DNA of 20,835 nucleotides from assembly GCA_037074765.1 (NCBI GenBank), contig JBAMDO010000428.1, forward strand, positions 1-20,835, in the 5' to 3' direction. The DNA comes from Mansonella perstans. Taxonomy: Eukaryota; Nematoda; Chromadorea; Rhabditida; Onchocercidae. The translations under genes were made by a program, and so were the position numbers. Positions 10,088 through 20,835 of this stretch are shown one piece after another; the stretch's first letter is position 1, and each line of letters opens with the position of its first letter. The notes under the pieces were generated by a model. It was given only the letters and a program-made list of their open reading frames with translations, had not been told where the DNA came from and did no database searches.

Positions 10088-10557
10088 GGAAGTGATATAA
10101 ATAAATGAAATAACTCACTGATACTATCGGTAGCTTGCAAATGGTTCACCAATCGTTTTTCATATTTTTGTAAAACCTCAGTGTAAAATCATGAAATTTG
10201 GAACGTTTCAGTCTGTCAAAACTCAATTCCCGCAATGCTTCATTCGTTACGCCAACATTAAACTATACATTTCGAATTAAAACAAAATTTCCAGTACTTG
10301 TGAATGAAGACTTCGAGTGAAATCTCATACTATTTATTAAAAATTTAAAAACTACGCTGTCATTTTTCGGCAAAATAATATTTCTTTCAACAAAAAATTC
10401 AGTAGCGATAAACAGTGATAAAGCTAGGGATTTATTGGCTTTTTTATAACAAAAAAAAACCTTGACTCAACTGTGAACAAGTGATATTAATTACCTAGCG
10501 TAAAGAGACTTTTTCCATCTTTTTAATTTCAAACCGTTCATAAAACTTGGTATTTAT

Positions 10558-10731
10558 TTTAAAATTCTTTGTTCATTTGGCAATCTAAATTTTTAAGAAT
10601 GGTACCTTTCGTTAAGTACGCAGAAATTATATGTTGTCAATTAAATAATGCTGTCAGGCTCTTAAGACACTGGTACTTTCAGTAATAATGGCTGTATTTA
10701 TGGATCAACATGCATTTATTGAATACGAGTT
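10558..10731 (-). repeat. Right arm of the inverted repeat
   Basis: This is the reverse complement of the left arm, shorter by about 16 bases because the internal hairpin segment is absent. Confidence 0.8.
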
Positions 10732-11314
10732 GGCATCATATAGAGTTCAGTCACTGCGTAATCCCATCTCATATCTTATCGGCCGTCGGAATCACTCCAG
10801 AATAATGTGATTGTACTACATTCATTACAAACTATATATGTGATTCTATTTTAATTTTTAGGGACTGTTTTCTTGTATCAGAAATTCCATGTAACTAAAT
10901 GAAATGACTTCTGAAATAACAGAGTCAAAAATAATTAAATTTGAAAAATAAATGCACTAATTTGCCTTTATCATTTTTTTAAGGCTGTCAGTAAAGTTGT
11001 TGCTGATTCTGATTTTTGAAAAGTATGTGCGGTGAAAAAAAGAAACTATAATGTCTCCAACTTCAATTACTACTCAATCTTAACTTGCATACCATCACTT
11101 TGTTAGCAGTATTATATGATTGCTAGCAAATCGTTAGTAGTTTCCAATTCTTAGATTTTACAAATTTGGAAATAATCTTGTTAATATGGTAAACTGATAC
11201 CGGAATGGCTTGCATCGATTGTTCCAAAAAGTCCTATGCGGTAACAATTGCAAAAACTAATTCGTCTAGTCCATTCTCTGGAAAATTTTAGTTTCATTGA
11301 ACCATGTTTCAAAG

Positions 11315-11348
11315 TATAATGATAATATACTTATACATTATCATTATA
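11315..11348. repeat. 12-bp perfect inverted repeat, 10-base loop
   Basis: TATAATGATAAT and its exact complement ATTATCATTATA flank ATACTTATAC. It is entirely AT-dominated, so chance is plausible. Confidence 0.5.
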
Positions 11349-12367
11349 GCTCTTAGCGCAAATACTTGATAGGTCCATACCATGGGTCCACCATACCACT
11401 CGTTTACACACATTTTTAAAAATATGAATGAAATATATCCAATGGGCATGTTACGTAAAGTTCAGTTACCGCCACAAATTCGAAATCAGTAATAATCGTG
11501 GAGTCAACAAATCAGTACAGTGATCTAATTACCAGAAATCCGTGTTTACAGACTCCAGACAATAAATAACAAATAACTAGAAACAAGATGAGTGGAAAAG
11601 AAGGAAAAAAAAAAGCTTTCAACAAAAAATAATACACTTTATTAACGATGATGCGAAATGACATAATGTTAAATGTTTTTGACGTATCGATAGAAAGAGC
11701 TAGTTGAAAGTGAATCATCCACTATTACCCTTTCACTTCTATCGTCCAATTTTTTTCACTTATCATCATAACCTGTTATGTTCACTAATTCAATGAATCA
11801 TCATCTACTCCCAATTTGGTATCATTTCTTCATCATTCACGCTACTCTGCATTTCATTACGCACTTTCTTCCTTTTCATAATTGACGATTTCATTCAGTC
11901 TATTTTACTAAATTAAATATCATTTTTACAAATTTGCCTAGCTGTAACATTTATTGTTATCATAGAAAAGTTCATGTTCCTTGCAGTCCATGATTTCTCT
12001 AAACTTTTCTTGTACTTAAAATCTTATAGCTTCGACAATCAATATGATCGGAAAATGAACTCCATTTTATAATCGATAAAATTATCCTATCAAGAAGTTT
12101 AAGTTGCCTCGGATGGGTCACTTAAATGAGAGGTCATTTTGCTAAACTTATCGCTGCTAAATTTATCCTACAGATTATCCATTTTTCCCTCCCCCCCCAA
12201 ATGTTTTCAAATGAATGCAGTTTAACTGGAAAAGAATATTAGAGATAACACACATTTCCCGTTGCATCGATCCCGCACTTTACCAATACCCCCATGTGAC
12301 ATTTACGCCTTATCCCATTGTCATACCAGTTTAATACCACATTATCTTTCACGAACACAGTTATAAA

Positions 12368-12430
12368 ATGGACGTCCAACAGAACATCACGAAAATTATG
12401 ATCCCAGGAGTGGATTATTCTGGATTGAGA
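12368..12430 (+). CDS. Candidate first coding exon of the TMCC gene
   Basis: ATG 12368 opens 21 codons (MDVQQNITKIMIPGVDYSGL and one Arg) up to a GTTTAA donor in phase 0. This joins in frame to the 12-codon exon at 12813-12848 (ERRKSDSGDKIN), which has a TTTTGCAG acceptor and a GTAGTT donor. The region is less AT-rich than its surroundings. Both exons are short and the donor is only moderate, so the true start could lie elsewhere. Confidence 0.38.
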
Positions 12431-13163
12431 GTTTAAGTTAATGCACCATCAAGGATAGGTTGGGTATTTGATCGGGGAGTTCAAAGTTCACAATATCTCT
12501 TTTTTTTTCTTCCACTCACAATATTTTTGTAATTTCTTCATTTTATATTTTATTCATTTCATTCTCTGTTACCAATTGCATTGTTTATATTTTACATATT
12601 AATGTTGTTTCAATATCACATTGAGATGAATATTACAATTGTTTTGTGCATTAGTTTTTGAACGATAGTTTGGAAAGTTATTAATTAAATTGTATCAAAT
12701 TAGATAATAACCTAATAGTTTATCTGGAATATACTTTCTATGATTCGTGAAAAACATTTCAAATTTTAATATTTCAGTTTTCGTTACTATTATTATCAGT
12801 ACTGTTTTGCAGGAAAGGCGGAAAAGCGATAGTGGTGATAAGATAAATGTAGTTATCATTTATCTGGGGCGTTTATCTGAGGAACCAGATATTAGCAAGT
12901 GCCGGTATCATTTACAAATTTTCAAATGTTAACACCAGGCACAAAACACGACTCACATCTCGAGGTTTCCTTTCTATAATTTTTTCGGGATAAATTTGAT
13001 TAGTATTTCTTGTTATATATCGGAAGTACATTAGCTTTACAGTGATAACTGTTATATGTGTAGCATATCATCGAATGACAAATCGAAAATAATTACATAA
13101 TAACGTGTCATCGTTGATATCGCATTTCCTGACGTATTCAATTAACGACGTGTTCTTTTTTTT

Positions 13164-13194
<31 letters not shown>

Positions 13195-16100
13195 GAATGT
13201 CAGATGTCCTTATTAATTGACTCGGCTTAATGAAGAAAACCATTTTTCTTATTAAATACCACTTAAAATGAGTAATTGCATTAAATTGTGTTGATATTCG
13301 GACTAAAGTTTTAACAAATTTGTCTTACAAAAATAGTTAATTTCAGTTAGATGGTACATGGAGTTTGCGTTCATCAGATGGAGGAGCATCGCATACTGGA
13401 GGTGTGGATGATATCAGCTTGGATGACCGGTCACGCATTGAACGCAAAATAGAACAAATCAAGGAAAGATTATCCCGCATTTCTCTTGCTAGAGAGGGTA
13501 TCCATTATTTGTTTATCTTTTTAGTAAGGATTTTAGTTAGGAGTATAAAACTTTTTCAGCTCTTTTTCAGTCTACTTCATGTTTGTTAATCGAAATTATT
13601 TTTCGATATTATTTCAGCGGATGTTGATGATTTCTTGTCCATGACTAGCAGTATGGAAGGTGGCAACGAAAATCCACAATTAGCACGTGTTCGACAACAT
13701 TTCGAGAAAAAAAACAAGAAGAGTTCACAAGAAATTGAACATTTGAAGGTTAATTCAACTTTAGTTTGAGGAATGAAATATATCGATATGGCTCCTGAAA
13801 AGCTATTAATTATTTTCTGTTGAAGAATCGTGTAGCTTAAGGCTTTGGTTTTATTTCAGTACATTGTGGTTGCATTCCGCACCACAGCAATTTTTTTTTT
13901 TCATTCTTATAACGGCAGGTAAAGCTCATCGCAAAGAATCTGACAGAAGAAAGAGGGAAACCTGATAGAAAAGTCCTACGCAGATTAGCCATTGCAATTG
14001 ATGGCGCTTACTGGAAATAACAAAGATACTGAAACTGAACACTAATATCACAATATATTATGTTTTAAATGGCTGCAAGAGGAAATTATATGACACTGTT
14101 TTAGAAAAAATTGGATCAACTGCAATCGAAATTAGCGGAGCTGAATATGGGAATTGTCACCGAACTTTCATCTAAAAATGTTGTCCTGAATAATATTAGG
14201 TTCGTGGCTCCGTTAAAGAACTTTTTTCTTTCTCTGTTGTAGATCTGTGCGTATTATTATAAATGGCACTATTATGTCAGATGACTAAACTGCTAAGTGT
14301 CCCAAATCTCTTTTAATGTGAAACCAAGTTTTACTCAATAGTTTCAATTTGCAGAATGAAAATGAAGCTTTGAATTCCTTTAGTAATCTTCTTCTGTGTT
14401 TTAACATTTCGTTCCGGATCATTTAATTTAGTTTTTGATCAGATATGCGGATGACTTACAGAATTCTTTGTCGTCTAGATCCTCTGCTGGTTCCCTTGCT
14501 TGTCCTTGAGGATGTGAAGTTGAGCAAAATTGAAGTCAAATATGACAAATGGCTTTTTGACATCACTATTTAGTAATTCTTGAAAATTATGCGATCATAT
14601 ATTTAGAAAAACGGGTCCATTGCTTCGGGAAGTAATATCTGCACCACGTGGTATAGCACATATAATCAAAAGTACTTTTGGATCAGCGGATAATATACCG
14701 GATAGTATTGGAAGTGATCCATCTAATGTGGGTCATTCCACTTTTTATTCTGATACTCAGAATAATAGGTTTGTTTTTCTTAGTAGTTCGCTTTTTTTGC
14801 TTTGCGTAATTTTACCTATCTGTTTATTCTTGCGTTATTTTACTGCATATGGGAATCAGAATTGTTTCTCAGGACACACAAGTTGGATTTCGAAAACTGT
14901 GATGTAGCACCATCACCCGCTAAGCGCGGACATAAACGTAATGAAACACTGCCTTCAATGGCATTTGATCTCGATAACCCGGCGACCTCATCTCAGTCAG
15001 AAATGCTATCTCGAAACGAACCAGAAATCAAATTTACTGCTGCAAATACTGTGGTCGAATTGCGCAGTGATATACAAAACTTGAAAGTGCAGAATCAAGC
15101 ACTGCTTGAGCAGCTAAATAAGTTGCAGGTAAATTGATTTGTCGTTTTTTCTCTATCCTTTGATAATATTATCGGAAAATGCAGTTGGGCAGAGAATATT
15201 GAACTCGGTATTTTAAAACTCTGCTGAACGATAAATTTGATGCAGCAAATAATTCAAGAAGGTATTATACCACTCGATTGAGGATGGTTCATTAGCATCT
15301 ATTGTAAGCTTTTTCAAACGACTTTTCTTTTAAATGTAGCTCCCCCCCATCGGTTACAGAAATTAATCACGAGTTTTTTACACTAAATAGTTTTGCTGTC
15401 TGTACAATCCTGAACTACATTTGCGGTGAATAGTTTTTGGGCGGATTGTTTCTTTGTCTTTGTTTATAATGATTGTAATAATAAATTTTTATTTCTCGAA
15501 AACATTTTTTATCATTTATTACTTCTCATCATTTAAAAATTTAGACCCAAAATAAATCTGAATTCAATTACTTCAACAGTGCGCTTCATGAAGAAAGGAT
15601 CAAAACACAGGTTCGTTGGGATGAAAAGTTTGAATTATTTTGATTGATTATGTTTTTAGGTTTTATCTATGATCGGCGTATAAATTCAGATAGAAATTAG
15701 ACTTGCCTGAGCACGCAACCAAGAAAAATATTTTGTTTTTATCATTCCTTCATGAGATTCATGTAATAGTCTAACAAGTAATTTGTAAATTTTTAGAGGC
15801 TTGAAGAAATGTTGAATGAAACGATTGAATTGCATCAGGCTGAAATGATTGCGCTTAAATCTGATCTCAACACGATTGCCACACGTATGGATTATCAGTA
15901 TAGTGACCGTTTTCGCTCCATTGAAGAAAACATTGAAAGTACTCAGAATAAGGTGAATTTGTACTTCCATCAAGGGATAATATAATCTGGGTTTAATTCA
16001 GAATTTTCACAATGTATTAGTATCGTTGGGATTATTGCGAAATTTAGTTCCTACTCTCAAATTGATCTCTGAGCAAATATTCAAAGTGGCATGATGTAGA

Positions 16101-16665
16101 ATACAGAAAAATTGTTGTTTTTTCTTTTCGGCTGGTCTAAAGGTTGACAGGTTATGAGACAGATTCAGATCGTAAATTATGATAAAGTGATTTTGCCAAT
16201 TCAAAATTTCTTTTTTTCAGATGATACGGATGGAAGTAAATGTGAAGGAATGGACAGAAACTCGACCACAAACAACATTTAATACAGTAATGCTTTCTGG
16301 GACAAATATTCTGGTGGAATTTATCAAGCTTGTGTTGCTTATTGTCTCTTTTGCTCTTGATTTTGTTAAACCTTTCACTGGTACCAGGTTTGTTATTATT
16401 CTAAGAATAAGTTCTTTTGGTTTTTCAAAGGTTTATTTAATTAATGATTGTTTTATTCATTTCAATTTATTAAATTTTTTTTCGCTATAGTGTCATCAGT
16501 TTTGTGATTTTCAGGACCCGAGCTGGGTTTGTGATCTTGTCTTGGTTAGCGCTTATGATTTTAACACATTTCATCGATCTTAACGAATTAATACGGAAAA
16601 TTGGTGGCATCTTGCATCTTGTTTCATTGTCATCACCATCAAATTCAACCAATTTAAATTTTTAA
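12368..16665 (+). CDS. TMCC: TMCC-family transmembrane and coiled-coil protein
   Basis: TMCC proteins are ER-membrane coiled-coil proteins; human TMCC1 acts at ER-endosome contacts. Exons: 12368-12430 and 12813-12848 (both tentative), then 13347-13497, 13618-13748, 14105-14199, 14607-14768, 14873-15128, 15545-15610, 15797-15952, 16221-16387 and 16515-16665 (TAA). All phases agree, giving about 477 residues. Family marks, in order, are a helical RKIEQIKERL stretch, QLARVRQHFEKKNKKS (about 108-122), an APRG..IIKSTFGSADNI block, and a long C-terminal coiled coil with RLEEMLNETIELHQAEM (about 320-372). Two membrane segments follow: about 402-421 (ILVEFIKLVLLIVSFALDFV) and 432-450, the second after the basic TRTRAG. 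The last residues are Ser/Asn-rich. It is divergent from the LACTB2-like gene and convergent with the arrestin. The start codon is the weakest part. Confidence 0.9.
13169..13194. repeat. 26-base T homopolymer in a TMCC intron
   Basis: An uninterrupted T run lies within a larger pyrimidine tract (13155-13194), inside the intron before the exon at 13347. Its length is prone to sequencing error and polymorphism. Confidence 0.8.
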
Positions 16666-18183
16666 TTTTCAGAATCTTTCGAAAAAAAATAGTTTGTTTG
16701 CTATTTGTTTATAAGTTTTGGTTTGAAATACTTTCCAGGTCTTTGTGAATTGAGTTTATAGGGATGCCAAATCCAATGAATTGATGAAACTTGTCCAAGG
16801 TAGTCTGAATTTTGTTTGCTTTTTCAATGTCAAGTGATCCTCGACAATGTTTTCCTGCAATATTTCGTTAAGCAAATCTTGTACTTTTTTCTTACATTTA
16901 ATGAAATTCGAAGAAATTTGTACGTTAAGCTCACTCGAGCTCCTATTTAATGCGTGTCAATAAGATTTTTTGATAACAGCTCCCGTAGTGATAGTGAATT
17001 CATATTATTGTTGACAGTATCTGTGTAGATTTGAAACTGCGCGTATTCTCCGGAACATGGTTCAGCATAATAATGCAAATTGCTGTTGGGAACTAAGTTT
17101 TTGAAATTTTTGCATCAAATGAATTCTGAAATCGATTTCACCAAACATTTTGATTCCATGGTATATATTTCCGAACAATTTATAGTTTGTTTGGGCGATT
17201 ATTTATTCATGACATGGGAAGTTGATATATGACTTGCCGTTCGTTCTATGATTAAGCGATTATATATAAATATGTGTTACTTTTTATTACAAAAATAACG
17301 CAATCAGATCTGATTTGTGGGCAAATTATAATAATTATGGGCATTTTGGGAGATCATTGACCATTAACAGCAAGGTCTTGCATGTAATGCGGATGTTCAT
17401 GTGTAATTTTCAATGCTATTCATCTAGTTCTTAATCGATGATCACATCGGTCAAAACAAATAAGCTACTGAATGTTGTCCAAGCAGATTTAGTTCTAAGG
17501 TACTATTAAACTGTATTCTCCCTGGTCTGATGCTATTTCGTTCGTTAAGTTTTATAATTGCTCTTTACTAATAATGACGTGTATTTGTCCACTATTTAAA
17601 AAACAGGTATTTCCAATGAGACGGTTTTATCTTTAATAATATAAATCTTTTCGGTATATCTATACGCTATAAGCATCGTAAGCATTTGTGCAGAAAAAAT
17701 GAAGAGCTCTTAATACATGGCAATGCATAAAATTTTATGTGTCTCTTAACTGATATAAACATGATATGATTTGCGAAATATGTTTAGATTTAGGTGATAT
17801 TTTATTACTTGTTTATGTGACAACAGAGCAAAAATTATTTAAATAATGCAATAAAAATAGCGAAGAGAAGTGGGAAGAATGTAAAATTAACATGAAGTGA
17901 ATAATTAGAACTTATAGTTCGAACATAATTTTGAGTACAAATCACTCCCAATAGATCTCTTCAGCGTTATACAGTAATTTTAATTATCAGATTCACTAAC
18001 GATAAATAATAAATGATAGAAGTGAAGATGGTCGAGTTAATTACTGTGAATAACTCTTAACTGCAAATTAATGAACACTGCTATTTTCACCATTCAACAA
18101 CACACGATATTTGAGGAGTTTTTCACAGATTATTGCTATCAATTTTTTAGTATCGCCATCCTCATAAGGATTATTTTTCAGTA
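16666..18183. other. Convergent intergenic region (TMCC and arrestin 3' sides)
   Basis: No exon-like frame was seen on either strand. The 3' UTRs of both genes presumably lie here. An AATAAA on the - strand occurs at 17801-17806, about 380 bases after the arrestin stop. No clear AATAAA follows the TMCC stop closely; AATGAA-type variants near 16775 are possible. Confidence 0.5.
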
Positions 18184-20575
18184 TCATCTGTTGATACCGT
18201 TTTCAGTGTTACCGTTTGATTGTGATGCATTCGCTACTGTTGTTGCAGTTCCCGAATTGGCAATTACAGCACCTTTAGATGAATAACTGTTGACAGATGG
18301 AACGAGTACATTATACTGCGGAGTAAACATGAAACCATCACCGTAGATGAATTTCCCAGATTCATCACTTTCCGGTATAGGTTGTGCGCCACCCACAAAT
18401 GGCTGGTAGTTGATATTGCTACCTCGACATGGTAATGGTAAAATTGTTATCGGTAATTCCAGTAATAAGTAGTCGCCAAGTGATAACTGCAACTTGTTGT
18501 AATTACAACAAAACTGAATGAAGCAGTTAATTAATTCTAACGACACGTAGTCTATCTACTTATCTAGCGGAGAATGGAGTAAGAATTCCACTACCATAAA
18601 TTTTAGTAATAAGTCATTAAATACAATGAATTTATTATAATTTTTCGAATTCTCATTCTCTTAAAACCGCAGATAACATAAAGCAACACTAATAAACATA
18701 CTTGTATGGCATATTCAACTCGCAAAAAGGGTTTCTTTCGAAATCTCAAAGTTGCGCTGCTTGGAGATTCTTGAAATTTGACTAAAAGAGCAGTGGAATT
18801 CAATACTGGCTGATCTGGCGTCATTGTGGCTTCAGTTTCCGCAGCTGTGGTATGATTAGTAACAGATAATTTACGTAATTTTGTCCCTAGAATTGGTAAA
18901 AATGGCACTCGACAAAGGTCATTTTATGACAATCACTTACACATTACTTCGGTTAAATATCCCACTTTACTCTTCTACTAGCTTAAGTTACTTATTTATT
19001 AAGACGAAAAATCGTCACGTAAGTCGCACCTTTTTTCACATTAGGATTAAGCATCCAAGCAGAATTACTTAATAACACAAATAATTAATTTAAAAAAAAG
19101 ACAAGCAAAAAAAGTAAACCTATAGTTGGGGCCAAAGCAGGAATTTGTAAGAAAAATACTTCATCTCTTTCTAACAAGCTCTTCGATTTGACAGCATCAT
19201 GTTTCTCTAGCCGACGTATAATCAATGTCCGATTAGGTAATGTATTATTATTCTTAGAATCAACACACTGCACTCGGTCCACTAAACGGAGTTCCATCTC
19301 AAAAAAAAGTCATTAGTTTTAATTCTATAATTATAAATCTGTTTTGAAGTCTTGATAAAAATTTACTTCACTTCTAATTTGTTTAACAAACCAAATTTGA
19401 AACCTAAATAAGATTTCGAAACTGATTTGTTAAATTGGTAAACTTGGACTTTTCAGTTTGAATTAAATTCCAAAAAATAAAAACGTCTAGAAAAATCCAT
19501 CACCTGATCAACAATATGCCTTGAATGTCGATTATCAATTTTGATAGAACCAATAACTGTTTCACCCGGTGCATAAGCAGATTTTGGCAAGCGTACTTCA
19601 GCGATCAATTTTCCGCGACAACAACAACTACCAAATGATACTGTTTCTGAGATACCAATCGGCTGAGTGGCCAATTCCATAAATGATTCCACTGGTGCAA
19701 TCACTGAGATCGGCTTTTTCGCGATATATTCTCGCTAAATGTTTATTTTTGTTCAATTGCAACATATAAACGATAAAATTTAGTGGATAAATATGAACAT
19801 TAACGAACAGTAAATTATCTTAGCGTTTGTTCGGTGACAAATAATAAAATTAGGTTAATCTATTAAAACTCCCTTTTCCAGATAGCGAATTTTTCTGTAT
19901 TACTTTTCAAAAACTCATAAAATAGATCAATTATTTAATCGAAATTTACAGAATCAGTTCCAGCTTCTTCGATAACAGTAGCTCGAATGAAATATCGAAT
20001 AAATCCATGAGGACTTTCGTATGAAGTTGGACAACCCAAAGGTAACGGGCATTCAAATGGTAAACAATATAAGTAATTAGCGATCCATGGGAAATGTCCC
20101 GGTTCCGGTCGACCAGGTGGCCTTTCCAGTAACGTGAAATCTCTATCAAAGTAAACCTGCAATAATAACGGAATGTAAGAATAGGAAAGAAAGTAAGAAT
20201 ATGAAATTTGCAGACTGTCAGCTTTTATAAAAACTTTAAGAACGAATTCCTGAAATTATTGCAGTAGTGGAAATTTTCAAATCTTGAATCTTGGCAAATT
20301 CTGAATTTTAATGATCAGAAGTTTGAATTAATAGGCGACGATTAACAGCAAAACATAATCTTTTGAACCTTTTCAACTTCAGCTCCTTTGGAAGAATCCC
20401 GTTTTATACAAGCAGCGCGTCCTTTAAATTGCAATTTGATGGCTTGAATTGTCATCGGTCTCTTCAGTTCAATTCTTAATTTACCGGTTATCAATTCATC
20501 ACCATGAAAGACCGGTTCGCGACCATCATCTAACTCAATTTCGAATTGCCGAAATACATCATCAGCACTTGGCAT
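18184..20575 (-). CDS. Alpha-arrestin (arrestin domain-containing protein)
   Basis: Alpha-arrestins are cytoplasmic and membrane adaptors that often recruit ubiquitin ligases to membrane proteins for endocytosis. Exons: 20575-20369, 20156-19950, 19734-19504, 19297-19120, 18886-18702 and 18486-18184 (TGA), about 436 residues with consistent phases. The N domain (about 8-150) opens FEIELDDGREPVFHGDELI with GKLRIELKRPM and AIKLQFKG, then SYESPHGFIRYFIRATV. The C domain (about 165-350) has SCCCRGKLIAEVRLPKSAY, APGETVIGSIKIDNRHSR and ELRLVDRVQ, and ends YLLLELPITILPLPC. The tail of about 85 residues is Ser/Asn/Gly-rich and has no PPxY motif. An insertion of about 50 residues precedes FLRVEYAIQ. 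ATG 20575 was chosen because TATTTTCAG lies about 40 bases upstream. One acceptor is TTTGAG rather than TTTCAG. Confidence 0.93.
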
Positions 20576-20613
20576 CTTTATTTGGTGCAAGAAAGAATGT
20601 CTTTTCTTTTATC

Positions 20614-20622
20614 CTGAAAATA
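20614..20622 (-). promoter_or_regulatory. Candidate spliced-leader acceptor of the arrestin gene
   Basis: TATTTTCAG on the - strand lies 38 bases before ATG 20575, with no upstream exon in evidence. This fits trans-splicing of a nematode spliced leader or the end of a 5' UTR intron. Confidence 0.45.
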
Positions 20623-20835
20623 TCAACACTGATGAACTACTAGAATAGGACATGAAAATGAACAGGAATAAAATTTTCCGGAAAGTTAATTATTATAAAA
20701 TTCATAGATACTGACATTTACTTGACAATACACAACGTCTGTTACAAATTGAACTGAGAAGAAAGTTTATATTTTCTTAATTAACGTTATTTATTAACTA
20801 AGAATCGTTAATCAGTATCAAAAAAAAAAAAAAAA
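20615..20835. other. Upstream flank of the arrestin gene, ending in an A run
   Basis: This is AT-rich DNA without a coding frame. The window ends in 16 A bases (20820-20835), which could be a genuine homopolymer or a contig edge. Confidence 0.5.

Larger units (their letters stand above)
9899..10731. mobile_element. Foldback element: two ~175-190 bp inverted arms, 470 bp spacer
   Basis: The left arm (9899-10087) and the right arm (10558-10731) are near-perfect reverse complements. By eye there are about nine substitutions, one stretch of about 16 bases present only in the left arm (within about 9935-9965) and one single-base gap. The outer ends begin AACTCGTATTC and the inner ends finish GAATTTTAAA. 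The spacer has no transposase-like frame. No clear target-site duplication was found at either outer end. It resembles a non-autonomous foldback or MITE-like DNA element, or a local inverted duplication. It lies 270 bases or more upstream of the LACTB2-like start. Confidence 0.7.
9629..12367. other. Intergenic region between divergent LACTB2 and TMCC genes
   Basis: No coding exon with splice support was seen. The region holds the inverted-repeat element at 9899-10731, a 12-bp-arm palindrome at 11315-11348 and a C run near 12190. The less AT-rich part at about 12250-12430 probably contains the 5' end of the TMCC gene. Confidence 0.55.

Noticed and set aside
13900..14030. A less AT-rich segment in a TMCC intron.
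   Set aside because: Frames on both strands are short and interrupted, and using it as an exon would break the phase between 13748 and 14105.
20820..20835. A run at the window end taken as a poly(A) tail or retroposon tail.
   Set aside because: There is no adjacent processed gene copy or target duplication. A homopolymer or contig edge is simpler.

Overview
This is a eukaryotic, AT-rich window that reads like a nematode genome. Genes are split by introns of about 40 to 850 bases that mostly end in a TTTCAG-like acceptor, and TTTTCAG sites just upstream of two start codons look like spliced-leader trans-splice acceptors. Intron sizes and base composition suggest a clade III, filarial-type worm rather than Caenorhabditis; this is inference. 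No rRNA, tRNA, CRISPR array or bacterial gene was seen. Every gene model was assembled by eye from splice signals, reading phase and remembered family motifs, with no database search.

Layout. (1) 875-1004, +: the last exon of an unrecognised gene that starts outside the window. (2) 1632-4510, -: a gene for a small secreted or surface cysteine-rich protein. Its last three exons are clear, its two 5' exons are tentative, and it contains a GC-AG intron. (3) 4597-7009: mostly unexplained intergenic DNA. (4) 7010-9520, -: a LACTB2-type metallo-beta-lactamase-fold nuclease with all metal ligands present and two ambiguous splicing regions. (5) 9629-12367: intergenic DNA with a large inverted-repeat element (9899-10731). 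(6) 12368-16665, +: a TMCC-family protein with coiled coils and two C-terminal membrane segments. (7) 16666-18183: convergent intergenic DNA. (8) 18184-20575, -: an alpha-arrestin. The window ends in a short A run.

The genes do not form an obvious pathway. They are separate transcription units: a putative RNA-processing nuclease, an ER/endosome coiled-coil membrane protein, a trafficking adaptor and a surface or secreted Cys-rich protein. LACTB2 and TMCC are divergent. TMCC and the arrestin are convergent. The Cys-rich gene converges on the partial gene at the left edge. I found no sign of horizontal transfer and no clearly unprecedented system. The most interesting items are the non-canonical splice sites, the inverted-repeat element, the palindrome with twin TGATAA motifs upstream of the Cys-rich gene, and that gene itself.
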